Of a stretch of 64,000 nt of DNA, positions 9,255 to 19,375 are shown one piece after another. The position numbers and the translations under genes were made by a program. Within the stretch, counting starts at the first letter, position 1. The number at the start of each line of letters is the position of its first letter. This stretch comes from Blasia pusilla (Eukaryota; Marchantiophyta; Marchantiopsida; Blasiales), in contig CM114272.1 in NCBI GenBank assembly GCA_050084515.1, positions 38,626,001 to 38,690,000 on the forward strand, written 5' to 3'. The notes below the pieces were generated by a model. That model saw only the letters and a program-made list of their open reading frames with translations. It was not told where the DNA came from and did not search any database.

Positions 9255-11441
9255 AAAACCCAAGCGTTTGGACGATGTTCAAGAATCACATCCTCTCCCA
9301 GGCAGATCTGGACAAAGAAATAGACGCACAAAAATGGGATTTCACAAAGAAGAAGCGGGATCTTCAGGAGCAGGCGGCTGAGTCATCCCAACAAAGAGTT
9401 GCCTAGCGGATGGTATACATGTATCTCATCAATTGTGTTAATGTAGGTACCTGGCCCAAATTTTTGGCAGCCTGAAAATTATGGGCTTCTCCGCCTTATC
9501 GAGAGGGATTCTCCATGTACGACATTAAGATGGGGCAGGGCATGGTCCGACTGGGAGGTAATAAATTGTTCAATCTGGTTGGACTTCAACGACCCAGAGG
9601 AGATAAGAGATAAGAATCTATGCGTGGTCTATGATGCAATCGTCGCTGGCAGGGATGACATTCCAAACTTCATGAAGCCTAAAAATTTTTTTGAAGGAGA
9701 TGAGGAGGAGCAAGCCATCAAGACAGCAGAGTTGGTGGCAAAGGTCATCACCGCCAAGGAAAAATCCACAACGAGTTTGAAACCAAAGGCGAGGGGTCTA
9801 GGAATTCCAAGGCCGAGTCTTCAAGAAAAGAGGTTGAGTCTGGAAGGCGAGAGGTGGAGTCTTCCAGGCAAGAGGGACGAGAGGGCCAGACCAGGTCCTC
9901 GTCAAAGAGAATGCTTGTGGAGTTTGAGGTAACGGAGACTCCAACAATCCGACAACAAACTTGGGAGAAGTGAAAGCGGGAGGGGCCTGGTTTGTCCGAG
10001 CGAGGAGATAAGGATGTGGAATACACTCCATCATCCTTGGGCAAGCATAGAGAAACGACCAGCAAAACAAATGTCCTTCTACACCAAACTCATCTTGTCG
10101 ATGAACTGCACAGTTTTAGTTCTCAAGAGTCGACAACTGCCATCAAGAAGTTGATTGTGCTAGGGCGAAAACTTCTCTGAAACGGACACGTCCCCCTGGA
10201 CATTGCATAGGGTTGCTGAGGAGGTGGCGGTGGACCTTCTCATTGCAGATTTGCCCTCTGGGTTTTGTTTGTGGGACAAAAATCTGTTTGACATTGTCCT
10301 AGGCTTGAATGTCCCACTTTCCTATGACCAGATCGCTCTGCTATTTTCTTTCGCTGGTGCTTATCTCAGTGACAGGGGTTGTTTCCTGGTCCTAACTAGA
10401 GGGAGTGAAGACGAGCTCTTCAACCTTCAGCACGTGAAGAGGTCGCTCAAGTGGAGGACGGCGCAATTGTGGGTCATAAAAAACAAGTACCCACTCAGAT
10501 CGGCAATGAATCAAATCCGAGTAAGTTTCCAACTTCACTTTTTTGAATGAATTGAGATGGTTCAGACATACAACCCGTCGGAATGCGACAGGTTGCAAAT
10601 TCACTTTCTAGTCTCCAGTGATTGCAACCCGTCTCAACCCAACGGATTGCAAGTAGAATTGCAGGTATCCATGCTCCGATGGGTATAACTTAGATAGTCT
10701 CTACAATTCCCCCCAGGGAATTTTCATGCAGGAAGGGACCCTCTTACTTGGAGGAAGGGAGAAGTCACCTGCCTTGATGCAAACGCTCATGGAGCTCTGC
10801 TCAAGGCCGGGTGACTTGGACTTTCACTTAGAGGGCCTATCAGAGGCGAGTATCAGAGGCGCCTGGCAGAGTGGCAGGAACATTCTCTACCTTGAGGGAA
10901 GGCCAAAAATTTTCAACCTTTGCAAAGAGGCAAAGGCGGATTACAAGAGGCTCGTGGGAATATACAACTCGCCTCCAAAGCCAACTACTCCAACTCCAGA
11001 GCCACCATTGATAGTGACATCATCGTCACCTCTTACAATCGTGAAAATCGGGAGGGCAAAGCTGACAGTAATATTGGTAGAGCTCTCGGACGATGACGAG
11101 TGAGTTCAAAGATTTATCAGAGTCAGCATGATTGAAGCATTTTGGAGTTGGGATTTACTGGTTTCAAACGGCAGAGCACATATTGATACTGGATGGGTAT
11201 CACCTTGCAAAGCATACAATATTTACTGTTGAGGAAGCGGTTGGGACTCAAATCATCTTAAATGGGACCTTTATGGTGTACCTAGGGGGGGCCAAGGCTC
11301 TCAGATTCTCCAACATTTTCAATCCTGGTCTACAATCGGCCAAAGGAGCCACTTGTATCCCAAGACATTCCTTTTGTACAGGAACCTAGGAGAGTTAGGA
11401 GTAAATTTATAGATGACGAGGCTGAAGAAATCATAGACTAG
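9255..11441 (+). pseudogene. ParB/DNA-methyltransferase gene, copy C1 (3' part)
   Basis: Exon 3 remnant 9255-10520 (GT donor GTAAGTTT), exon 4 remnant about 10726-11103, and acidic tail ending at 11441. The methyltransferase half is readable: VDLLIADLPSGFCLWD (motif IV position), SYDQIALLFSFAGAYL and DRGCFLVL, then in exon 4 SPALMQTLMELCSRPGDL and a weakened motif I (HLEGLSEASIRGAW). The first part of exon 4 (the MDHSYVYCF block) is deleted. Stops and a frameshift near 9900 make it non-functional. The tail (VQEPRRVRSKFIDDEAEEIID) is intact in this copy and shows the true C-terminus. Confidence 0.75.
10521..10725 (+). other. Intron 3 remnant of C1 with palindromes
   Basis: Starts with donor GTAAGTTT and holds two degenerate 27-bp palindromes (about 10571-10597 and 10624-10650). 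It is much shorter than intron 3 of the other copies, and the acceptor and exon-4 start have been lost. Confidence 0.6.
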
Positions 11442-12784
11442 ATCAAATGTAAATTTTGAAGCTTCCCTCGGACAAGCAGTTTTTGCACCATGATGGTTTT
11501 TGAAAACTTTTGCTGAATTTTTGTGCTTCTTTGTCTGCATAGCTCGTTCTTGTCGATTGTATTGATTTGTCTACTCGATGTTGTTTATTCTGCAACCCGT
11601 TGGATTCCGACGGGTTGTGAACTAGGGAACAATTGTGTAGACTATCGGATAACAATTTGGTTGCAAACCACAGCCCCAATTTGCAACCTGTCGGTTTCTG
11701 ACAGGTTGCAAATGAGGGACCAGGGAACGAGTTTGGAATTTCTCAGATTCCGACAAGTTGCAGTTCCTCGACAAGGTTTGCAACCCGTCGGAACCCGATG
11801 GGTTGCAAACCAAGAACTAAGTTTACGACATGTCGAATTACGAGAAGTTAAAAACTGATTCTGATTGACTTGAAAGGTCCATGTTTTGGTTTCTCCTTTA
11901 GGTTATCATTTTTTTCCATCTTTCAACCTGTCAGATTCCGATGGGTTGCAAGCCAAGAATGGAAGTCGATGACTGAAGATATATGTAGAAATTTTCAGGT
12001 CTTGCGATATTTGCGACGAGAAGATAAGCACAACTTACTTGATGTGTCCTACAACCCGTCGGATTTCGATAGGTTGCATTTCTCGATGCAGCTTGTGAAG
12101 CTCTCCTTTTTAGCGCTTTATGATTTCTTGATGTAAATCAACCGGTCGGATTCCGATAAGCTGCATGTCTAAACTGACTATTGTGAATTTTTGGGATCCT
12201 TCCCTCTATAACTTTTTTCATACCTAGGTTATGTCACGCATAAAAAATCTATTGAACAACAGTCTGCATAGCAGTCTAACCCTTGTGAATCCAAATCCTG
12301 TCATGCAACCTCTAAGAATCCAGCATGTTACAGGTCTGGATTATTGGCTGGTTGCCGGTTTGGATGATTGCCTGCTATTGCAACCAGTTAGTTTTTGATG
12401 GGTTGCTTGTGTGCTAGTAGCCTATGGAGGTCCCCTTCTGAGCCCTTTCAACCTTTTGGTTTCCGACAAGTTGCAAGTCTCGAGTACTCACTTCTGTGAA
12501 TTTCAGAGCACGTGAATTTTGCGTACCGACCAAGGTTATGTCGCGATTGACAGAAATTTTGAAACATGAAACGTCTCGATAATTTGTTCTTTTATTTTTT
12601 CCAGGTCCGGGTGATTGACAACCGTTGCAACTTGTAAATTTCCTTCGGGTTGCATCTGTGGAGGAAACTTGTGGAGGACTGCTTCTGAAGGTGGCCAACT
12701 CATACGAGCAGAGGTTTCTGAACAAATGTGAGTCCAAACAGTTAGAGCAAAAGCCACCAACTCATATGAGAAAAGGTCTATAAT
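11442..12784. repeat. 3' region of C1 with dispersed palindromes
   Basis: 1.3 kb without a convincing gene. At least eight variants of the GCAACCCGTCGGA palindrome occur between 11591 and 12480, many with central-base changes. Short open frames here are translations of the palindrome and its spacers. Confidence 0.6.
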
Positions 12785-13006
12785 TTGCCCCCAAGATTAT
12801 TCATGGGTTTGTGCTTCGAGGAAAAGTCCTTCGCATTCAGAAAGACCCTTGTGAAGCTCTACTTGAGAATTGGTAACTTAATCCTAGATCTGGTGAGGGT
12901 TTCAGGGGCGAGTGTTAGAGCCGTTTGGCAGAGTGGAAGAAACATTCTTCCACTTGAGGGGAAGAGGAGGCCAACTATTTGCACTCTACAAAGAGATGCC
13001 AACTAA
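12785..13006 (+). pseudogene. Second, diverged exon-4 fragment (methyltransferase motif I region)
   Basis: Reads FAFRKTLVKLYLRIGN, then LILDLVRVSGASVRAVWQSGRNIL. This is the same block as exon 4 of the ParB/methyltransferase gene (SPALMQTL...RPGDLVFDLVGLSGASIRGAW) but far more diverged than the copy 2 kb upstream. The frame is short and isolated. It implies a tandem duplication or an older insertion inside the 3' region. Confidence 0.6.
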
Positions 13007-13436
13007 TCTGAGTTGACGACCTATGCTAATTTCCGCCAGTATGTTGCCATAAATCTTCTTTACTTTTACTTTTTGGTCATTTTTCATCTTCCCTATTTTG
13101 CCCTACAATACCGAAATTCCACCTATAAATTCATTGATGATGGGGGGTTGGTCTCTCCTACAAGAGGGAGAAGCAAAACACTCTTGCACTTTCATGATTG
13201 ATTGTTGACGATAATATTTCCATCTTCACATCTTGGTCTGAAAAAATGTGGTTAGATTTTCCCCCAAAGTGGTGCACTTCTTACTCTCTTTTAAAGATTT
13301 CTTGCATTTGAAGTAGGGGATAAACCTAAAAAAATGATGAAAGTTTTGAAGTGAGTTTAAGGATTTGGCCCTTTTTTTTTTAAGAGAGACTCTCCTCTCT
13401 TACTCTCTCCTGCCAGAATACCAGCCCCCCCTCACG
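13007..13436 (+). mobile_element. Subterminal region and end B of copy C1
   Basis: 370 bp of AT-rich non-coding DNA, then the end-B motif in inverted orientation (13375-13436: TTTAAGAGAGACTCTCC ... CTGCCAGAATACCAGCCCCC). The same motif, facing the other way, starts copies C3 (26245) and C4 (28785). Confidence 0.7.
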
Positions 13437-13885
13437 GAAAGGATTGCTTGTACCGGTGGCGGTTCTTACCATTTGGGTTAATGAACACCCCGGCTGAGTT
13501 TTAGAGGGTGATGGATAGGATCTTGGCACGTCTGGATTTTCTAGGTGTTACATTGATGACATCATAGTCTTTAGCGCCACCGTTGAGGAGCATGAGCGAC
13601 ATCTAGAGGAGGTATTTTGACGATTGCAGTTACATGGGCTGAAGCTACATCCAGGCAAGTGCAAGTTCTTCTATGACCAAATTGAGTACCTGGGTCATAC
13701 AATATATCCATGGGGCCTTGGTGAGCAGCAGACGGAGGTAGAGGCTATTTCATGCATTCCACACCCTACAGATGTGAGTTGAATTTGTGCATTCATGGGA
13801 TTGGCGAACTTTTATCGACGGTACGTCAAGGGTTTACTCTAGCGAGCTCACGCTAGGATGGTTTGCACTTTGGGAGTTAAGGAAA
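13436..13885 (+). pseudogene. Reverse transcriptase palm fragment, gypsy-1
   Basis: Carries RCYIDDIIVFSATVEEHERH (YxDD active site), then LHGLKLHPGKCKFFYDQ and EYLGHTIYP, the thumb-side blocks of Ty3/gypsy RT, and ends at LANFYRRYVKGLL. It is almost the same as 37860-38220. Stops near 13500, 13620 and 13780 and one frameshift disable it. It is bounded on the left by end B of C1 and on the right by a repeat shared with 26119-26244. Confidence 0.8.
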
Positions 13886-14021
13886 CACAAGGGTAAGACG
13901 TGATCAAGGCAAGCGTTTTGAGTGTTTCATGGGTTGTGGTCGTAACCAAGAAATCAGAACCAAACGCGATACTCAGACTTGAGAGAAGTCAAGTCTGGTT
14001 TTCAACCTTTGGCCGGAGGTG
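13886..14021. repeat. Shared flanking repeat
   Basis: A stretch of about 95 bp (GTGATCAAGGCAAGCGTTTT onward, about 13898-13997) that recurs nearly unchanged at 26125-26226. In both places it lies between a gypsy-1 fragment and an end of the composite element. Possibly part of a gypsy-1 LTR or another element; not identified. Confidence 0.5.
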
Positions 14022-14480
14022 CGGTAAGAGGAGAGGAAGAGAAGAAGAGAGGAGAGAGGAGAGAGGAAGAGAGAGAGAGAGAGAGGAGAGAGGAGAGAGG
14101 AGAGAGGAAACTACCTTCAACCGAAACATATACTTTTTTTTTAAGAGAGTTTCCTACGATTTGAAGAGAGTTTCCGTGAGGTTGAAGAGAGGAAACTTTT
14201 TGTGTGATTTTTTTTTTCACTTTTCAGCTCTGTTCTTAAGCACTCCCACAATTTTTTTTCCTCTTCCACATTTTGGAAACCCCTCTGAGTCCGATGAGTT
14301 GCAAATTGCACAAAATTTAGAAAACTAAAAAATCAGTGGAATCATAAGTGTGGAACCAATCACTTTTTCCATCCAAGGTCTGGAAAAAATCTATCATTTG
14401 CCCCGGGCTGAATAGATTTCAAGCTCAAAGTGAAGGTTCACGAAAAATAAAAGTACAATCTAAAACCTCATTTTGCATCC
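14022..14480. repeat. End A and subterminal region of C2
   Basis: A polypurine run of GAGAGGA and GGAAGAGA repeats (14022-14110), then poly-T tracts and a degenerate palindrome around 14278-14305. It is non-coding and is the 3' flank of the transposase gene. Homologous ends are at 2856, 28248 and 50171. Confidence 0.65.
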
Positions 14481-17400
14481 TCAAAGTGGTTTGTTTAAAA
14501 TACTTCGCACTTCTTTGAGGAACAGAATTGGTTGATGGATTCCTTCTCCTACCTCCGACTCTCTTAAAACTACCAGCAACACATAGTACATGTGCTTACA
14601 AGGGAAATAACTTTTGCCACTTGTCTCTCTTTGGACAAAGTCATCACATGAACGTGTGGGAAAGCAACAGATGTGCACCACATACACCCCTGTGACACTT
14701 GAATTTACAGTGTTGTTCCTAACCAAATACATCCTTCCTATTCCATTGCCACTATGGACATCTTTTGTGGCAATAATCTCCATTTTTTCCTCTCGAGCTG
14801 ATGCAATTCGCTTTGCTCTCTCCACCGTTGGCTTACACATTTTGTTTCTCTTCACCCCATTTCTAGACTCAAAGAGAAATAGTGGATTGAGAGCATCCAC
14901 CTTCTTTGGGTACATGCTGACATCAATCTTAGGTTGAATACAAAAATGCAAAGGTCTCTGTAATGCAAACATGCTCCAAACTTTCTCGGTCTATGAGTCT
15001 GAAACCAACACTTGTAAGATTGTCCACTTTGTCTTGAGTGCAATTTGTACGTGCGGCGATGGGCCAAATCGTGGGGATATTCCCCGAAGCTCCAATGGCA
15101 GCCGGATAAGACTTACAGAAAGCGCAAGATTCATTTGGGCAGAAGAAGTACTTCGATTGATCCCCGGTCCTCGTGAAACGATCAAAGGTTTTGAGTCCCC
15201 AAATCCTAGGGAGTGGTCGTCTAGTCCTTGTATTGTTCTTATTTAGGAAAGTGCCGAATGCTCTCCTAATGCCATCAGATCTTGCCCTGCAAGTGGATCC
15301 ACGTCCAGGGTTGCTTCGAGATATATGCCACCATTTCAGGTTGCAATCCACCTCCATGACCGGAATCCCATATTGTTGAACCACCCCAACGATCGGATGT
15401 TGCGAACTTCCAGCAACGGAGGGCTTTTGAAATAAAACATTCACTCATTTTGGAGAAGTTACTCCATCACGAATTTGGGAGCAATCCGGGGTCCTGGAAT
15501 ACCTGGGCAGAATAATTTCCTCATCCAAATCAATCACCGGATTCGTTCCTCGATGCTGCCTCTTCACCTGCCTGAAGTCAAGATACTTATCTGGTCTCCA
15601 CGAGTCTTGCTCGGACTGCTCTACCACCATCTGTATGGGACGTCTTGAAATGCGCCCATGAATATCCCCACCAATGTGTACGTCTTGCTCAAGGGGAGTT
15701 CCCATATGCACCGGTTGAAGGCTTCCACATAGAGTTTCTCATCACCAGATCTCACAGCCGCCCTGACATAGAGCTTGTAGATTGAAGGCCCCCTTCCTTT
15801 TGTTATGCCTTTCGTGAGGAAGATATGGGATGCTGACTATAGCATTGCTCTTGCGTGGTCTTGTTGGCATGCCTCCACAAGTGAAATTCTTTGGCATGCT
15901 TGTGACGACCTCCAGGAAGAATGAACACTTTCTATTCCACTTGTGTTGGGGCAGAGGGCATTTTCATGAATGTTCAATCCCTACAACGACGGCAATGTGA
16001 GAAGGGAACCAAAATAGCTCTATGAGCAAAGAAAAAAGCAACCTGTTGAAACCAGACGGGTTGCAAGTCGGAGGCATCCCATGAATGACTCTGCAACCTG
16101 TCGGTTTCCGACGTGTTGCAACACCCAGGAACTACCTAGTGCAACTCGTCAGATTCACGCGGGTTGCAAGTAACTTTGGCCACTCTGGGCTGGAAGATCC
16201 AAGTGCAAGTCATCGGAATCCGACAAATCGCACATGGATTTTCCAGCCTCCGCCTTGAAATAGGTTGCAAGTTGGAGCCATCCTTGCAACACACCCGGGT
16301 CGAACTATTTGCAGGCCTTGTATACATGCAACTTCCAACCCGTCGGGATTCGACATGTTGCACACTCATGCAACCAGTCCGGTTCTGACGGGTTGCACAA
16401 ACATTCCACGTGCATGATGTCACGCTCCGATAGGTAACACAAGCATTCTTGATGCAACCCGTCGGAAATCGACGGGTTGCACACTCAGGCAACCCGTCGC
16501 ATCCGACGAGTTGCTTGGTTTCTTTGGTTTGAAATCCCTATAGTGCCCACGCTTCTCAACTTTAGCTGAAACTCTTCTAAAAATTTTCAGCGTGAGTTCG
16601 ACGAGACAAATTAGTGAATTTACCTCCCGCATGAAGTTTCCTCATTGTCTCATTCGTACAGTCCACCAACTCAGCCAAGAGCATAACTCTTTGTACTTCC
16701 CCTCAATCGCATGTTTCCTCCACCACCCATGAAGTTCTTCTTGGCATTCCATGGCATGTTTCAACATTTTGCTGTCCTTGCAACGTTGGAGCAGAGTGAC
16801 ATGCTCTATCCTCTTATTCTCCTTGATGCAAGATTTGGTGTACCGGGTCACAGATTGTTGCCAATGGAAAGCATCCAACCTTTCTCTCTCCGGTTGAACC
16901 TCTCCACCCCAGAACACTTCCCTGATATCAATCCACCCAGGTTGTGCATTGTTCGCCATGAACCCATAAATTTCCAGAGGTGGCCTTTTATTTTCCTTCA
17001 CCACCTCCAATAAGAGTAACCAACACATCTTCAAACTGCCAACGTCTTCTGCTTTTACTTCACAGAAAAATATAGTCTTGAGTGCCTTCTCCACATGGTC
17101 GTAAACATGAGCACCCATTGTCAACCATCTGTTCAGCACTCTATAGCAAATATCAAAGCTCACCCAGCTGCCATTAAGATCTTCCCCTTCCCTCATTTGA
17201 TCTATAAGATCGAGGCCACTCGACAGATCTGTCGTTGACATTTTGAATACATAGGCCCTGGATCCTTTGCCTCCCAGGCCCATGAATTGCCAAGAAATCT
17301 CAAGATCAGAGAGAAATGCGAGATTTTCCCATAGTTTTTTCTGCTCAACAACCGTGATCTTGCCCTGTCTAGGGATTACAAGCAATTTTTCACAAATTTG

Positions 17401-18566
17401 TGATGTTGTTGTTAGCTTGATCACTCCGGCTTTGAACCTGGAGAGTTTCTGAAGAACTCGGCCACTTTCTTTGCCACATCCTCCTTGATGTGTCTCTGAA
17501 TTGCATCGGTCACAAGATGAGTGTGGGAGCCAACATGAATTGCCAGCCTTGTGTACTCTGACGTGGAGCCCAAGTCGTGGACAATGAAAAATATGTATGC
17601 AGGACACGCTTCAACGCAGAAAGGGGATGCTTGACAATGAGGACATTGATGGCCTCCCGGCGGTATGGTGGCACCGACATCATATGGAGTTTCTGCATTC
17701 TTGGGGGGGAATTGTGACGTATTGACCCACCCGTTGCGCTCTAGATACGGGCATGTTGGACTTCTACACTCCAAGGCTCCAACGCATTGGCGGCGGAAGA
17801 CAATCCAAGGAAGATTTGGAATTGAAGCACTAGTCCGTTGAAGCCTGCACCATCGATGACAATCAGACTTTCTGTCCATACCCTTCAAGCGTCCTCCATC
17901 TTTCTTTTGAGCAAGAGCAGCAAGTGGAGGCAACTCAAAAATGCAATTACCATTGTACGTGGGCGGCAGCTCGTCAACCAGAATGTGCTTGAACATTTTC
18001 AAGGCCAGAGAAGATAGCAAACTATTGCATGATACTCGCAAGAGGAATGAGTAGGCGGACAGAGGGCCCGGTTGGTGTCGAAAGATCCATTGAGGTTGAT
18101 GACATCCGGAATGTCTTCAAGAAGTACAACATTGTTTCAAACGTGTGAAGTTAGAGTCGATGCCGGATCTACTAAGCTAGGAGTTGCAAACGAAGAGCTC
18201 AATGCACTAGGAAATTCTCAACTGTCTACTTGGAAAAACTGAGGAATTCAGAGGCAAGCCGTAAACTCTATATTGACCATTTGCTAAAGGTAGGAGATTC
18301 CATACTTTACGGTCTGCAATCACTGGTTGGATTGTCTCACCTATTATGTCCTCCGTACCGTCCACCCTAACATCCTTGGACACGAAGATGGTTCCAATTT
18401 GGAGAAGAAATCGAACTGAGAGAAAATTTTCATCCACTAGTATGAAAGACTCATGAGCTTGCGGTCGAACAATTTCTGATTGAGGAAGGGCCGCTAGATG
18501 ACTGCCACAAGTGAGCTTCACATAATTATCCATTCCTTGAAGATTCCACCAGGAGGAGATTGACAA
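14481..18566 (-). pseudogene. MULE-like transposase with SWIM zinc finger, copy C2
   Basis: DDE-type transposase, best matched to the Mutator-like group. In gene order: an N-terminal exon (18566-18207); a Cys-rich segment (SDCHRWCRLQR, CVGALECRSPTCPY, CPHCQASPFC) that may bind DNA; a core with AHVYDHVEKALKTIFFCEVK, then YGFMANNAQPGW and FHWQQSV (the D of MULE 'MAD' is Asn here); an intron (16623-15981) full of palindromes; and a C-terminal half that ends in a SWIM motif. In this copy the SWIM reads RSCDDF...FPCKH, so the first Cys is lost. Frameshifts near 17420 and 17600 and an in-frame stop beside the intron donor show decay. The KDZ/Zisupton families are an alternative. Confidence 0.7.
15981..16623 (-). 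other. Transposase intron with palindromes (C2)
   Basis: The donor GTAAATTC follows CATGCGGGAG on the minus strand. The acceptor is ...CGTCGTTGTAG before GGATTGAAC. The homologous intron of C6 (52585-52077) has stronger sites (GTGAGTTC and TTGCAG). It contains about seven 27-bp palindromes in various states between 16040 and 16515 and no coding sequence. Confidence 0.65.
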
Positions 18567-18613
18567 TAAGGATAAGGATAAGAATGGGAATGGGTATGAG
18601 AATGAGAATGTTT

Positions 18614-18621
18614 AATTTATA
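18614..18621 (-). promoter_or_regulatory. TATA box of the transposase gene (C2)
   Basis: TATAAATT on the minus strand, 48 bp upstream of the first in-frame ATG (18566). The same box in the same context is found in C5 (42603-42610) and C6 (54622-54629). A run of GAATGAGAATG/AAGGATAAG microsatellite lies between box and ATG. Confidence 0.55.
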
Positions 18622-19375
18622 GAGAATAGGGGCTCAGATTCTCTTGACAAAATTTGACTGACAAGATGAAGTTTGGTATGTAAGATTTTCTGACAAGATG
18701 GATTCAATTCTGTTGCAACCTGTCGAAGTCCGATAGGTTGCAAAATTTGGGAATCAGAGAGGTGGGTAGCAAAGCACCTTGTTCCGTTTTTTTTTTTCTG
18801 TGTCCCAATTCAAGTTGGAACCCATCAAAGTCCGTTGGGTTGGTAGCCCTTCTTGCCGACCAATGGTCTTTTGAGTCGATTTTGCTAGCATCAAACATGA
18901 GACATCGCTTGCATTTGCTAAGGCAACCAATCCTTGGGGACTGTTACGGGATTGTCCAACTCATGGTAGACCTTGTGACCCGTCGGATTGCAAGGGGTTG
19001 CCTCGGAACTATGCGTTATCGCATTGTTACCCGAGGGATAGAAAAGCGTGCAACCCGTCGGTTACCTGTCGGTAACCAACGGGTTGCCCAAGTACCTCGC
19101 CTATTACCCCAAGATGAGGGAAGTGTACAACCTGTCGGCCTCCGATGGGTTGCGCAAGTGCCTCGCCTTGTAACGCTTACATGAAGGAAGCGTGCAACCC
19201 ATTGGCCTCCGACGAGTTGCACGGATACACCGCCTTCTTATCCCAAGACGAGGGAAGCGTGCAACCCCCCGTACTCGACCGGGTTGCGTGGGTACCTTAC
19301 ATTCTTGCCCGAAGACGGCTGAGGCGCGTAACTCGTCATCCTTCGACGAGTTGTGCGGGTACCCTGCCTTGTTAG
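18622..19375. repeat. Divergent intergenic region with palindrome array (C2)
   Basis: 750 bp between the two divergent genes. It contains a palindrome at about 18714-18741, then an array from 19050 to 19370 with a repeat every 60-70 bp (palindrome plus a spacer holding CTCGCCTT...CCCAAGA). The expected TATA box and first part of exon 1 of the ParB/methyltransferase gene are deleted, so the array joins directly to exon 1 at about 19376. Confidence 0.7.

Larger units (their letters stand above)
9241..13436 (+). mobile_element. Composite element copy C1 (3' half, ending at end B)
   Basis: Holds the 3' part of exon 3, intron 3, exon 4 and the terminal tail of the ParB/methyltransferase gene. A second diverged exon-4 fragment and a subterminal region follow, and it finishes with end B (AAGAGAGACTCTCC...CCAGAATACCAGCCCC, 13375-13436). 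The left edge abuts gypsy-2 gag. The right edge abuts gypsy-1 RT, where CCTCACGG next to the end may be one half of a target duplication. Confidence 0.7.

Noticed and set aside
14614-14937. Plus-strand open frame opposite the SWIM region
   Set aside because: It is antisense to the transposase coding strand, whose frame shows the SWIM motif and is conserved in C6; the plus frame has no recognisable domain.
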